From assembly GCA_022702705.1 (NCBI GenBank), contig CM040430.1, positions 72,181,982 through 72,245,981 on the forward strand: a DNA stretch of 64,000 bases, in the 5' to 3' direction. Shown here in pieces: positions 22,127 to 35,093 of this stretch. How positions within the stretch are numbered: the stretch's first letter is position 1; each line of letters begins with the position of its first letter. Made by a program: the position numbers and the translations under genes. Under the pieces are notes generated by a model. It had not been told where the DNA came from, did no database searches, and saw nothing but the letters and a program-made list of their open reading frames with translations. The stretch comes from Papilionanthe hookeriana x Papilionanthe teres. Lineage: Eukaryota; Streptophyta; Magnoliopsida; Asparagales; Orchidaceae.

Positions 22127-23525
22127 CTCTGACATTACGACCCATGGAATGGCGCCTAGGCCAAGTGAAAAGAAAATGACAAAACCCTGAAGGAAAATAA
22201 TCAGATTAAATTTCAAACTTATATACAACATAGAAGGTTCGATTGAAAGTTACCCATGCAGACATAACATACCACAAGTCCAACCAATGAGAGCACACTG
22301 AGCACAAAATGCAAGTCCGAACCTTCTGGAGCAGAACGCTACATCCAATAAAACACAACTATGTTAATTTCTTAGAAAGTAAAGTGCCAAAATAGTCCCC
22401 TAAGTATTTACATGATGCAATTTTAATCCCAGAGCCTATAACATGTCAAATTAGCACCTAGACTTTTAAAATTGGGGCTAAAATTGTCATTCATAGGAAC
22501 TATTTCAGTCCATATGAAAAGAGAGAGGCTAAATTGACATTTTCTAGACTTCGCTGACTAAAATGACCTATATAAAGAGTTAAAAAGACTAATTTGACAC
22601 TTTTCTCATATTTTAGATCTGAGAGAACAAAATTGTTATATACAAACATAAGCATTGAATCAATAGCTCGTTTTGATTTTAGATAATAATCTTATATTAG
22701 TTTAGGAGCCATTTTGGATAACTTCTGTTTTGTTATTTTATTTTATTTACGTTTATTATTAAAAGCACTGAAAATAATTGTCATTAGGTTTATTATTAAA
22801 AAAAATAAAAGGTTAAAACATATTAAAAGCTATACTAAACAAACATATTTAAGAAAACCAAAAAGATAAATAAAAACAAAATCCAAAATTTTCCCCAACA
22901 AACTCTCAGAGGCTATTTGGTATCACTTTTATTTTTATTTTTATTTTATTTTTTTATGTTTTGATTTGAAAAAAGAATATATTAGGCTATTTGATTGAAG
23001 TATAATTACTTTTCAAAACACTCAACAAACATATTAATTTATTTTAGAAATAAAAAATAAAAACATGTAAAAAAATTAAACAGATGTTTTTTTTAAATAA
23101 AAATAAAAAACAAGCAAAATTGATCACAGACAAAAGCCGTGGTAACACATGAACTTCGGATGCTTATTCTGCAAAATTGATGATAGAAAGAACCTTGACA
23201 AAGAATGAAATTGAGACAAGGATAAGACTAGCTGACGTCCCAGAAGTGGAGATCTGCATGCAAAAATAAATTATAAAATGATCAAAGAAGTATACTGAAT
23301 GAATTAAGAAATTATTACACAACAAAACTCACTATAAGAAATAATCGACGACCAGCTTTATCCAGCAACCATGCGTTAGTTCCAGTAGCGAGAACCTAAA
23401 TTATGTTTAAAATTTTATATACGATAATCATGTCAAAGAAAATTTAAATACATTTCCGTATAAAAACCGGCTTATCACCTGAATAGCTCCGAGCCCACAT
23501 GTAACTATGTTACTAGATGAAATCC
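22127..23525 (-). pseudogene. ERD6-like monosaccharide transporter, five-exon fragment
   Basis: ERD6-like proteins are 12-helix MFS sugar carriers of the vacuolar membrane. Five consecutive minus-strand exons with GT-AG borders are readable in order. They are 23479-23525 (ISSSNIVTCGLGAIQ), 23333-23395 (VLATGTNAWLLDKAGRRLFL, then I), 23194-23253 (ISTSGTSASLILVSISFFVK), 22273-22338 (RSAPEGSDLHFVLSVLSLVG, then LV) and 22127-22186 (GFVIFFSLGLGAIPWVVMSE). They join without frame change and cover the DxxGRR loop through the PW..MSE motif, about 95 residues of a roughly 480-residue protein. No stop is seen. Exons before and after were not found, and the third intron is 855 bp with repeat-like DNA. 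It is therefore probably a gene fragment, though missed distant exons cannot be excluded. Confidence 0.8.
22370..22640. repeat. Noncoding repeat-like DNA in the transporter intron
   Basis: Phrases such as GTGCCAAAATAGTCCCCTAA and repeated TTGACA/TTGACACTTTT resemble noncoding repeats common in plant introns. No ends or target duplications were established. Confidence 0.3.
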
Positions 23526-26500
23526 CTGTTACAAAAGAAAATTTTTCAAGCATAATCACCATCCTATTCAGATACTATACTAAAAATAATTTAATGTTTC
23601 ACAATATGGTAAACGGAACTTAGTTCCGCTCTAGTCCAGACCACTAGTGAGCGTAAAGAGGATGAAGACTACAAAACTATACGAAATTTGTGCTTTTTTG
23701 ACATCAAGGCAGATTTATATTACGGCATAGGAGTAATTGATTATCACATCCCTTTAATTGAACTAAATCAACCTTCAAATGTAAATCCTATCAAATTCAA
23801 ATAAGAATAACTTCTAATCACAAAAATAACTTGTATTAATTAGAATATGTTTGATGGCAAGATTTCAAAATTTCCACATGTTCTCAGATTAAATTTTATT
23901 CCATTTGGTAACAATGTTTTTTCTCTGCCTTCCTGATATCATTCCAACAAGAGAAGACACATGAAAGATGAGTTATTTGAGAGGAGGAACAAAAGTCATT
24001 CCAAACCAATCAGTGGACGTAAAGGAGGAGTTTTTGTTGATGTTTTGATGTGGTGCTTGAAGTAAAAAAGAATATAAGCTTGTAGGGATTGAGAAAAGAA
24101 CAGCTTGGCAAAAACTTGAAAACTAGTACTAGTAAATAGAGAAATTGGTTAAGATATGAATGAGAAAACATTCAAATCTTGGTAAATCAGAGTTCCTTAT
24201 TCGTGTGTGAAGTCGAAGAAGTGGTCAATGATCAAAAATTGGAAAGCATAACACTAATACTGGTTTACTTTTTAGACTTCAAACCAGATGCTATATCTAA
24301 AATTTAAAAGAATGAGTGTGACTACTCGTTCTCTTCAACCCAAGATGCAGAATGCGACATAAAGCTCCAACAATTGAAAGCTATGTTTGGCTATGGTTAT
24401 CAACCGCCAACTAATATTACCAAGACTTTATAGAGCTAGCCTTGACAAACAATACTAGTGGAAGAAAAATAAATGTGAATATACTGAAAAGCTTATACTA
24501 TGGGCCCTTCTGATAGAAACCCTAATTTGGAGCTCTAATTATTGCATTAAAAATAGCAGGTAAATTAAATACTATGGACCATGCAAAGAAGTATGCAAAT
24601 TTTATACTTATGGGCTATAGAAATTAAGGAGGGAACAAAATACAACAGGCAAAACTTGAGATTGATGAAGATTTACAAAAGTCTGCTTGAATTGACTTGC
24701 AACATATTGTACTTGGATCACCTCCTTTATTTTTCCTTGCTTTCCTTGCTTACTGATCTCTTCTCCTTGATTGTCTCCTTGAATGCTTCCTCTCTTTCTG
24801 AATGGCAACCCAGATCATCTTCTTTCCTTGTAGATCTTGAATGGAGAGAATTGGAGGTGAACTTAAAATGCAAGAGTAAGTTTTGCAAGGTGAAAGGCAT
24901 ACATGTTGGTGACTAGCAAGGCAAGGGAAATAGGAAGTGAGCTATTGCATTAATAATTAATCAAATGATTCATTGAATTCATGAATTTAATTGAAGTGTG
25001 AAAATTGATTACAAATAACCGCTATCTATTGGCATAGGAGTTTGATGTGAATTTCTTTGTACACAAAAGAGCATGTGGTCACACTAGTAATAAAGTATCG
25101 TCCTATAGAGATTGAGAAAGCAATTACATAAAGTTTGAAATATGAAACATATGTCCACAATAAGATCAAGCTATTATAGTTGAAAAAGATGGATTAAAAT
25201 AATCCTCAAAGAAGCTGCACCGGGATTTAGAGCAAGCCAATAGAAATAGGAAAAATGGTGATAGATATAGTGCTAGATATCCAAAGTTAGAGTAATGCAA
25301 TGGTTGATCAGACCTCAGCTAAGATAGCATTTATAGGCAGTGGGTGAGGTCACAAATAATTCTTAAAGAAATATCTTCTACTTATTAGTTTCAATTACTC
25401 CAAATGTTAAGTTGCGATGGAAGAACAAATACCTTCACATCAGGTTTTCCGATTACAAAAACACATCTCGTGGCTTACAAGGAAGATTGGAATTGTTTAA
25501 GGAATGCTTCCCAAAGTTGCATGGCTGTGGAAATATTGTAATAAAGACGAGTCTCAAGAAATTTGTGTAGAAACTTAATCTTAAGAATATACATAATTAT
25601 TTGATAGTAGGGGCAGCTTGTGGTACACCCAATAAGCAGATGAAATCACTTGTTCAGCTTGTTGGCTATGAATTTTCATCATGTAGAATTTTTTAAATAT
25701 TGCTAAGAAATTACAAAATTAAAATATTATATTTCAAATTTAATCAGCTCAATTTAATCAGAATAATTGGATCAATGATTAAAGGCGATTAAAAGCATGA
25801 AAATGGGACCAAACAGTTTTACAAATCAAGACAGGTTCCATGATTCACTGGTTGAACTGTTGGTTCTAGCCAATACTAGCTACTTCGATGATTAGGTTGG
25901 CCCCATTATTGAACCCACCGATAACTTGGCTGATTTAGAGTTGGAACATTTGAATGAACCAGTCTGACCCAATTTTATGAACATTGATTTAACTATTCAT
26001 CACAGATCACATCTTTGAAGGACAACAAAATTATTAGAATGGCTCTAGAACGAGTTACTATGGAAGATTTCTCCCTATTTATTCACTCTCACATTCTTAG
26101 TCGAATTTGCAAGCATCGATTGTGACTAAATGACTTTCTTAAAATGCATGAGTGCAAACAACAGAAGCACGATGTCAACTAAAACTTGTTGGTGGTTGGG
26201 CAATGTCTTCGGATGTCATCATTCTTAGCATAAAATCATTGAACTCTATCTATATAACAAAACATCATAGGAGCTCATGCTTCACCAACAAATTAATGTT
26301 CCCTCATCTCTTTTTATTCAAAGATTATTCTTTTTCTTAAGGTTATGTCTCAATAAGAGAAGATAAATGGATATTGGCATCCAAAATTGACTCATGCAAA
26401 ACATTAAAAGAGAATTGTTGTGTTGGGAGAGAAGATCTTCCTAAAGCATCTCCCGGAAAGAGAAAAAGGAGAGAGAAGAATAGAGAACTAATCTTCATTA

Positions 26501-28934
26501 AAGTTAGGTTTAACTGCCCATAGGCTACAGCAAATGTGCACAAATAAAAGCCTTTGTATCCATTGTTCTTCGAAGAAACTCCTTCATAGTTTGCCCCAAT
26601 GTGCTAACATGTTTTTATATACACTTTTTATGAGGGATGATCTACTTCGTTAGGAATATCATCCTTTCTTTTCATGTGTAAGACTCTAGTTGGGCTATTA
26701 TTAAGATGTGCGATTGTAATTACCAAAGCTCATCCGATTTTGGAATGGAATATATTCGAAAATTCAATTCTCTAGCTTTCATGCATTTTTTCTCCTTGAG
26801 AGGTAATATTTGAGGTATTATTCTATGGGTAACAACATAGTCTCGATATTACTGATGGAGTCATTATTGTACATATGGTCCAACCCTTGCGCATGTAGTG
26901 GAAATATTGGAAAAGATGCTAAGTAGTCAACATAGTCCATCTAGTTGGTTTCAGCTTGTAGTAGTCAACCTTTGAGGGTTATTTGAGCGAAGTCGTTAAA
27001 TGCCTTCTAGTCAATTTATTATAAAAAATTCAATTAGCTTAGTAATGGCGTGAACAATTTTATACAAGAATTTTAGGGCATGCACAGTATCTTGGGTCAC
27101 CTTTACTACAAGTTACTTTTTTTACTCTTTTCAAATATCTCATGCCTTGGCTCTGTTTAAACCATATGTCCACACAAAGAATGTAGTCAATCTGTTTTAT
27201 GATTGGATTCATGGTAACTTTTCAATGTTGATTTTGGCTAAGTCAACCAAGGAGACTAATCAAGTGACTTGTTCTCTTCAAATGACATGTAGGTTTCAAG
27301 CTCAACATTGTTCTATCAACTTTGCTCAACTTTGCTCTATCCATACATTATTGTCTTATTTCATCCACGAGATGCAAGTGGATGAATTTGATTTCTTTTT
27401 TAACAGAATTATTTTCATAAAGTTGCTCAAGTAGAAATTTTTTTTTTTTTTTACTTTTTTAGAAAGAGCCATTTTTTCAAAATCTTTGTTTAAGAGTGCA
27501 ACTATCCTTATTTTGAACCCTTTATAAAATGATATTCAACATTGAGGTTTGTTTGGAATATAGGCACATAAAAAATGCCTCAAGGCTTAAGCCTCATTAT
27601 CAACAGTGAGGTTTATGCCTTTATGTTTTAGACATACTTCTTAAGAAATTTGAGACAACACTTCAATCATGTTACATAAGAAAAATTATACTACAATATA
27701 TGTATATTTATATCGAATATATCTATTACAATGCCTCCAAAAAATCAACAGGTAATTTACGTATGATTATTTGTTTTATTATTAGATTATTATTTTATTA
27801 TAAATTATATTGGATATAATGTTAATTAATATGGAGAGAGAATATAAAAAAATCTAGCAATTGAAAAAGCAAGAAGATGCCAAAAAAGCAATATAAGATG
27901 ATAAAACTAGTATATATGAAGATTCTTTTAAATTTGATGAAAGTGAGGATAAGACTGCTGTGAATCTTAATTCTCAGTGTACATAAATTTTAAGTATATG
28001 CTTGTATTGAATAACATTTTATAGATTTATTTTATATAAATATTTAAAATTAAAAATTGTATTTTAGGTCTTCATAATAATAACAAAATCAACAATATAA
28101 GGTATATATCATATTTATGAACTATTTTTAATTTTATAAATTTTCGTTTTCATTTTGAAACTTATCTTTCATTCTGCCTTGAATCTTACATCTTGCCTCG
28201 CCAAGTCAAAATGCTTCAAATTTTTATTTCATCTATTTAAATCTTATATTAAACAAACAACTTTCTAAGAAAACTAAAATTGACCAATTAGAACATCAAG
28301 AAATTAAATAAATGCCCATTAAATTCACCAGCATTGCTATCATCCCCAACCCAGCCCACCAACCATGCAAAACGACCAGCAATCAAGTTACTAAAAAATG
28401 TTCATTAAAGCAACTATAGGGACTCAAAAAGGCAACTCTACAACTGATGTAAAGATCGATCAATAGTAGAAGAAAAACGTGCTACCTAAAAGAGCAACAT
28501 ATAAGAAATAATAAATTTGTATCCCTTAAAACTATACAATGGATACTATATACTCCTTCTATCTTACACAACCAATAACATAAAAAGAAAACATGATTAG
28601 TTAAGTAAACAAAGTAATGCTTAATGTAATTAAGCAACTATTAGGGCATAAAGTAAATATGCAATAAATATAAAACTAATGGGATTAGCTGCATCATATC
28701 ACTTCCATTTCAAAAGAGCTCGTTTTGAGTTCAAAAATATGATTCAAATCTATACAGAGGAGTCGTCATTAGTTGCTAGGCCTTTTGCTCTCTTTTTGTC
28801 ATAACCATACTTACTCGAAGGCAGACTTAAATCGGGTGCTAAGCAACAAAAAATAGTTTTAACATAAAGAAATATTTTTAACTATAGACCTTTTGTAACA
28901 TTATCAGCATGAAATTCCAAAAGATAAAAGCCAA
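23526..28934. other. 5.4-kb AT-rich region without a supported gene
   Basis: ORFs of 60-111 codons here (24581-24916, 26152-26340, 26343-26543, 27147-27434) show no domain and no coding-like conservation I can recognise. A T-rich run occurs at 27438-27458. At 28790-28860 the minus strand carries a short basic frame (SKYGYDKKRAKGLATNDDS) that could be the end of the SAC pseudogene to its right, but this is weak. Confidence 0.4.
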
Positions 28935-29310
28935 TCAAGGTAAAAAAAAAAGTGAAGGTGTTGACGCCTCAAACTCAAGTTCACTAGCACAACCATGTCC
29001 CTTCTCTGCTAAAAGCTTCCTATATAACTCATATTTCTGACATGCTGAAGTCCTTGTGTTCGTGTTAGAAAATCTTCTGTCAAATGGAACATCGAGTTTT
29101 TTATTATATACAAAAGCGTCAGAAAAAATTTTATTTCTCACACAATAGTCCGACAAAGTTATGTTGCCTTGAAGAAGAATGCTTTCATCTGATTGAAATA
29201 TTTTAATGGATAGCATAGAAGTTGTCTTAAGGAAGTTATTGTCTCTGTTATTGACTTTATAATTTTGTTCAGAATTCTGACCCAAAATTGTGGATTTCTC
29301 CTGTAAAGCA

Positions 29311-29418
29311 TGAGAGTAAACAAGAAACAAGCTTATTGCTTCTTGTTTTCATCCATATAAGCATTGAGAGTAAACAAGAAACAAGCTTATTGCTTCTTGT
29401 TTTCAAAATCCATATAAG
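29311..29418. repeat. 54-bp tandem duplication in the SAC pseudogene
   Basis: TGAGAGTAAACAAGAAACAA starts at 29311 and again at 29365. The units are nearly identical except for about three extra bases after TTGTTTTC in the second. 54 bp equals 18 codons. Confidence 0.9.
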
Positions 29419-29760
29419 CATTGTTGTTCTATCTCTGGAGTGTCCTGAAGAAACCATGAGTCTGATTTGTTGCCTTCCATTGGTTCTTCTTTCAGAGAAT
29501 ACTTTATTTCGAGCAGTAGAGCCTCCATATTGCAGTGCAAGTGTACTCTCCATTCTTTCATAGAAATCTATCAACTCATCCATCAAAGGAGTGTCTAAGT
29601 CTGACGTTGGAACACCAACTAGTCCCAAAGCATGGAGTTGAAGCTCCAGTGCAGCTAAACCAAAAGCATATTAAGCAACAATGGAGCGATCCATGCAATC
29701 ACAATAATTTGCATGAATAACAAGAGTTTGAAATATGATAGGCTTAACCAAACAATTCCC

Positions 29761-30090
29761 ATTGCCATCATTATTGTATTCTAGATATCCAACCCTTCTT
29801 TTCATGATAAGAATCTTGTAATATGGTCCAAAGAACTTAACCAAACCAATAATCCCATAGCAGCTAGTAACAAATTTTAGTCCACATGTTGATGTGTTTT
29901 CCTCGTGAATTTGTTTCAACAAATCATTGCCATCAGTACTATATTTTGGATATCCAACCCTTCTTTTCATGATAAGAATCTTGTAATTTGGTCCAAAGAA
30001 CTTAACAAAACCAATAATCCAATAGCAGCCAATAACAAATTTTAGTCCACATGTCGATGTGTTTTCCTCGTGAATTTGTTTCAAGAAATC
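29761..30090. repeat. 165-bp tandem duplication in the SAC pseudogene
   Basis: Two units start near 29766 and 29931, both with CATCA then the GATATCCAACCCTTCTTTTC phrase. The unit is 55 codons and encodes the HEENTSTCGLKFV...MKRRVGY segment twice. The copies differ at a handful of sites, so the duplication is not very recent. Confidence 0.9.
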
Positions 30091-30230
30091 ATTGCAGTAA
30101 TTTTCTAAGTAAATAGCAAAGATCTCGAGGATGTTTAGGTCAAATAGTTCCTACTGGTCAACCTTTCATAATCTTGTAAAGTGTTCTACCATTGTCTCTC
30201 CCAACCATTTGAAAGTCCATTCAACAATTT

Positions 30231-31257
30231 GAAAATGTGGATCATGCATCATAATAGTATTCATCAACATTTCATTGAATTGTCCATGATCAAATTTTGA
30301 AGTAGAGCAAGATGTAAGAGAAATATCATATTGTGCTATTTACAGCGGTCTAAATTTGGTTAGTACCCAATGCACTAAATTGAATGCATGTAATTCCGGT
30401 TTGGGAGTGAAGGTCAGTTGCAATCCATTGGTAGTTTTATGTTCATGTTGCGCCTCTTCGTTTTCAACTCAAGCTGGTGTAGTTGATTAGATATTTAAGA
30501 ATAATGAATATTGTTAAACTATAGTAGGCAATGATTTTAGAGAAATGTGAAAATCTTTTAGATAAGATTTATTCCTAGGAATTGCAATGGGAGTAGTTTG
30601 AATCATCAACTCCTTTAAACTTTTAAATGGTTCATCTAAACTTTCAGAAGATTTTAGTTGGACTTCCGCTAATATTGGCTAGAATTGGTATCAGAATCTT
30701 GAGAAATGTTGAGCCTTATCAAGCCATTGGAGCAAGAAAGCAAATACACGCCTTCCTCATTTGATTATCAGAAATGCCGCAATTAATTGTTCCAGAGTCA
30801 GAAGTCAACAATCATACATCCCAAGAAGAGTGAAATTAAAAAACATTTTACCATATATGAAATGCTCCATTAACCAAAGGCTCTGTTATAGCGTCAACAG
30901 AAACAAACTTAATCGAATCAAAATTTTGGTGGAGGACTCCAAAATTTACATCATCCAAACCTTCCAAATTCTATTCAACTAAACAATCAATAATATATTA
31001 ATTTATCTTCGTAGGTTAAGAATTCAAAAGTGCATGAGTGTAATCCATGGAAAGAATTTAAGCACTTTCTAGATAAAATGATTGCTCATGTTGTGATTGT
31101 AGAAATTGTTCTTATAATAATCATTTCATCATGAGCTAGGTTTTGACAATGCTAAGACCCTAGTGAGTAGCGTCCGCATGCCCTCTTAATTTGTGAACAA
31201 CAAAACTAACTTGCTTCTTTTCATGAATATATATCTAATCAAGAAGATTTTCCAATT
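30231..31257. other. AT-rich stretch up to the gap, no gene supported
   Basis: It may hold further decayed upstream sequence of the SAC pseudogene (minus strand, 30240-30320), but I could not confirm residues. The rest has only short ORFs. Confidence 0.35.
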
Positions 31258-31757
31258 NNNNNNNNNNNNNNNNNNNNNNNNNNNNNNNNNNNNNNNNNNN
31301 NNNNNNNNNNNNNNNNNNNNNNNNNNNNNNNNNNNNNNNNNNNNNNNNNNNNNNNNNNNNNNNNNNNNNNNNNNNNNNNNNNNNNNNNNNNNNNNNNNNN
31401 NNNNNNNNNNNNNNNNNNNNNNNNNNNNNNNNNNNNNNNNNNNNNNNNNNNNNNNNNNNNNNNNNNNNNNNNNNNNNNNNNNNNNNNNNNNNNNNNNNNN
31501 NNNNNNNNNNNNNNNNNNNNNNNNNNNNNNNNNNNNNNNNNNNNNNNNNNNNNNNNNNNNNNNNNNNNNNNNNNNNNNNNNNNNNNNNNNNNNNNNNNNN
31601 NNNNNNNNNNNNNNNNNNNNNNNNNNNNNNNNNNNNNNNNNNNNNNNNNNNNNNNNNNNNNNNNNNNNNNNNNNNNNNNNNNNNNNNNNNNNNNNNNNNN
31701 NNNNNNNNNNNNNNNNNNNNNNNNNNNNNNNNNNNNNNNNNNNNNNNNNNNNNNNNN
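31258..31757. other. Assembly gap of 500 N
   Basis: Exactly 500 N, probably a placeholder length. Sequence on either side need not be adjacent. This matters for the outer end of the inverted LTR that starts right after it. Confidence 1.
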
Positions 31758-31959
31758 TAAAATAATACAGAGGGTAAATAAATCATTAAAAATAAAATAC
31801 TTGATGAAATTAAATGATTTCTTTTCCACATTATTCTCCTCTCTTCACTAAGCAAGAGGGTATTTTTATTTTATTTTTCTGATTTTTCTACACAAAGTTA
31901 TGGATTTTTGAAGTTTAGGGAATTAAATAAATAGAAAAATACCCTAATTTTCTATTTAT

Positions 31960-32005
31960 CCACGCGGCGCCGCGTCAACCTCGGCGGCTCCGAAACGCCG
32001 CGTGG
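31960..32005. repeat. GC-rich hairpin in LTR leader
   Basis: CCACGCGGCG (31960-31969) and CGCCGCGTGG (31996-32005) are perfect 10-bp arms around a 26-nt loop. The inner GCGGCGCCGC is itself a palindrome. The matching site in the right LTR (43095-43139) has lost one arm but keeps CGGCGCCG. Confidence 0.8.
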
Positions 32006-32753
32006 TGCTCTACGATTCGACGCCGCCATCCGACTCGGTGCTCGGGGGCCCGCCGTGTCGTTCCGTCTCCTCATCCGGCGTGATCCGGCCGTCCGTCCAC
32101 GCGTGTATTAAATGAACGGCATCCGTTCATCGTCCCCGAGCGTCCTCACCCGAGAGCCGTCCACACTAAAACCACTAAGAACTCACTCAATACTTAACGG
32201 ATTTTCGTGTTCTTGTGCTCTATGGATTCGTCTTGAAGAGAAGAACACATCTATACGGTGATCATGCATTGAAATTAAAGCATTTGAAATGGAGAATCTC
32301 CAGAAGCTCGGGATGAAGAATTAGCTCATACCTTTGATCAGAGAAGTGTGGCTTCGATCCGAGGGTTGTGTCACCTTCGATTGGATCCCGGCAAGCTCAG
32401 GATGAAGTCTCCTGGTGCGGTGAGTTGCCTAGCTATGAAAGTGACCACAGCCGATCACAAAGCTTGGAGGATGGAACAACTGGGTGGCCTGGGGATGGGG
32501 CTTTCAGTGGGAAACTTCTCCTCTTGGTCCAGTGAAGGTGTAGGACCAATCAATTTGAGGATTGATCCACTGTGGAGAAGTGTCCTGGTTTTGGGTGAAA
32601 TTTCAGTTGAGAAATTGGATTCTGTTGGTGGGGATTAGGGCAAATTGACACTAGGGATCAACTGCTCTAAGTATGGAGTAGGGTTTGGAACAATTTTGGC
32701 AGAGTTTCGGCAAGGTTTGTGCAACTCTCTTCCATGGTCGTGAGGGGGTCGGG

Positions 32754-32761
32754 TTTAAATA
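32754..32761 (-). promoter_or_regulatory. TATA box of the inverted LTR
   Basis: TATTTAAA on the minus strand, at the same place as TATTTAAA at 42336-42343 in the right LTR. Transcription would run leftward, away from the internal region. Confidence 0.6.
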
Positions 32762-35072
32762 GAGATGGCTGGAGGGCCTCACAGGGATGGCCAAGGGTTG
32801 GGATCAGCTTCTCTGGGCATGGGCAGAATAGCCATGGTGGCCATTGGGCATGGGGCAGCTCAGCAAGGTGGAATTCCAAAGTTTGGCTCCTCCCAAGGTC
32901 TCGGCCATGGTGTTTTTCGGCGACCCAGGCGGCTGGCCGGCAGGCATGGGTCACCCTCAAGTCCAGGTGGGTCAGGGCTGGAGGTTTGTGCAGTCAATTG
33001 GCCATGGCCATGTGTAAAGGGTTTGAATCAAAGTGGAATGGGAAAGGGCTAGTTTTGGGTCTAAATGGTTCAACCCTTGGTTTTGGGTTAGGTCCACCCT
33101 CCAAGGCCAATTTGGGCTGAAGGGAAAGTCACTTGGATCAGCTTGATTAGTGGGGTCAAGTCACAATCCAACTAAAATTAAGCTTAAGCAAGAATTAGGG
33201 GAGACATGGGAGTGGTTAATCACTCTTAAGAGAATCATTAAAGGGTCCCCTCTTCTTGCCATTTTGGGTATGGTGAAGTGTCCAAGGCTTTCATGGCTCA
33301 CATGTGGCTCATGCATGGCTTCATGGCTCACCTTTGGCTTGGAAAAAGCTAAGTCAACTTTCATGAAAGAGGTTTTTAGGAATTTTGGTAATTTAGGAGT
33401 GATTTGATGGGATTTAGCACATGGCTTGATTTGGAATCATTTGATGATTGATTTGAACTTAGGGATGATTTTAATTAAGGGTATGATGAGAAGAATTTGT
33501 CATATGGGCTTTAGCATGAAATTTGGGCTTTTAGGAAGGTTTAAGAAAGTGGGCTTTTGATTTAAAAATAAATTTATGGATGGAAACTTTGTGAATGATT
33601 GGGCCAAATAATTGTTGGGTTTAGTTCATGGATGTGTCATGAATGTTTTGAAGCAAGTTGTGAGTGATTTGGGTTTGAATTGGGTTGAATTTGGGCTTCT
33701 TTGGTGAATGGGCAAATATAGGTCAAATTGGGCTAACTTGGGCCAATGTTGGGCTAGGGTTGAAGTTGATGTAAAATAAATGTTGGGAAATGTTTATGGG
33801 AGTGTTTCAAAGAGGTTTTGGCTTTGGTTGGGTTTTGATTTTGGGGTTCGGGCTTATTTGGGTTAGGTTTGGGTTTAGGTCAAAATTGGGCTTTTTGGTT
33901 TTGGGTTGAATTTGAGTGTGGTTTGGGTCTAAATTTTGTGCAAATCATGTTAATGTTTTGTTTGTAGGAATGTTAAGGAAGGTTTAGAAAAGATTTGGGG
34001 TTAATTGGAGTTGAATTGGGTGAGTTTGGGTCATGGGTCCAAATTGGGCTTTAAGGCCAAAAGTGAAATTGGATTCAAATTTCAATCAAATTGGACTTGG
34101 ATTTGGTCTAGATTGGTGTTGGGAATGTTGAATTGAAGTTTAGAATTGAATTGGACTAGAATTTGGGTCAATTGGATAGGTTTGGTTTGACATTGGGTTC
34201 ACTTTGGATTAAAATGGGTCAAATTGGGGGTTTTGAGAAAAGTGGGATAAATTGACAAAATTGGCTCATGGTGTAGTTGAACAAAATAAAATTGGGAATA
34301 TTTGGGATTTTCTGGAATTTTCTGGGATTTTTCTGAATTTTTGGATTTTTGGGTCAAGAGGGGTATTTTGGGTATTTGGAGGGTATTGGGAGGTATTTTT
34401 GGAATTTTTTTATATTTTTGGCTATGAATGATCAATTTGAGTAATGTGGAAATGTTTGGGATTGGTTTTGAGGAATTTTAGGTGATTTGAAAATTTTGGA
34501 GGATTTCAAGGGTTTTGGGTAGGCTAGGCGGGTGTAGGGTCCCGGGGGTCAAAAATTGAAAATTTGGAAAATTGAAGATTAGGTGAATGTAAGTGGAATG
34601 AAATCATTTTGGTTGAGCCATGAAGCCATATCAAGCCCACATGAGCCATGAGGGGACTCATTTGAGGCATCCACCATGTTGTTCCTAACCTCTTAGCGAG
34701 GGCTTAGGGGTTAAGGACCATCCATGTGGATCACTTTCATGAGTCGGGAGATCAAGTTGGGTATAGGTGTGTTTTAGGAGGTGTGTGAAAGTTTAGTGTA
34801 TAAATGTAGTGTATGTATAAGTCAGCCCTCACCAGACCAGGCCACCCAGGGTAGTCCTAAGGCGAAAGAGCCCTATAGGAACTCATCCTTTAAACTTCCA
34901 CATTTGATTTCAACCATCTAGGTGATTAGGGGTCTATAGTTAAGTTTGTGGAGTTTGCAGGGAGTTAAGAAGTGGTTTGAATTTCTAGGTGGTGGGTCCC
35001 AATTCTAATCCTCTAAGATAGTCAAAGGAAAAGCCTAAGGCTAGATCCTAAGTACTAAAGAGAAGAAGAGAA

Positions 35073-35093
35073 GACCTCATCAAAAATGAGGTC
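35073..35093. repeat. Hairpin at LTR tip (left)
   Basis: GACCTCAT and ATGAGGTC form a perfect 8-bp stem with a five-base loop, four bases inside the TG end of the LTR. The right LTR has the same structure with a 7-bp stem (40158-40178). Confidence 0.85.

Larger units (their letters stand above)
28935..30230 (-). pseudogene. SAC-domain phosphoinositide phosphatase (FIG4/SAC-like) pseudogene
   Basis: Intact relatives remove phosphate from phosphoinositides on endosomal or vacuolar membranes. Read on the minus strand from 30230: FQMVGRDNGRTLYKIMK, then LLKQIHEENTSTCGLKFVTS and GIIGLVKFFGPYYKILIMKR. After a large internal deletion come the active-site loop and a QLHALGLVGVPTSDLDTPL stretch, then MESTLALQYGGS and NKVFSERR. 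A serine-rich tail follows (IKIFQSDESILLQGNITLS). This is the order of plant SAC proteins. The first Cys of the CX5R loop is replaced (HANYCDCMDR), the middle of the SAC domain is missing, and stops and frameshifts occur. Two in-frame tandem duplications (165 and 54 bp) lie inside. The clear introns expected were not found, so it may be a processed copy. Confidence 0.8.

Noticed and set aside
24581..24916. 111-codon ORF at 24581-24916 and other small ORFs between 23.5 and 28.9 kb
   Set aside because: No domain, no coding signature, typical chance ORFs.
31193..31855. Long ORFs on both strands across 31193-31855
   Set aside because: They consist almost entirely of unknown residues from the 500-N gap.
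32719..33120. 133-codon ORF, plus overlapping ORFs at 32348-33407
   Set aside because: They lie within the LTR of the Tat element, run antisense to its promoter, and the right-hand LTR copy does not preserve them.
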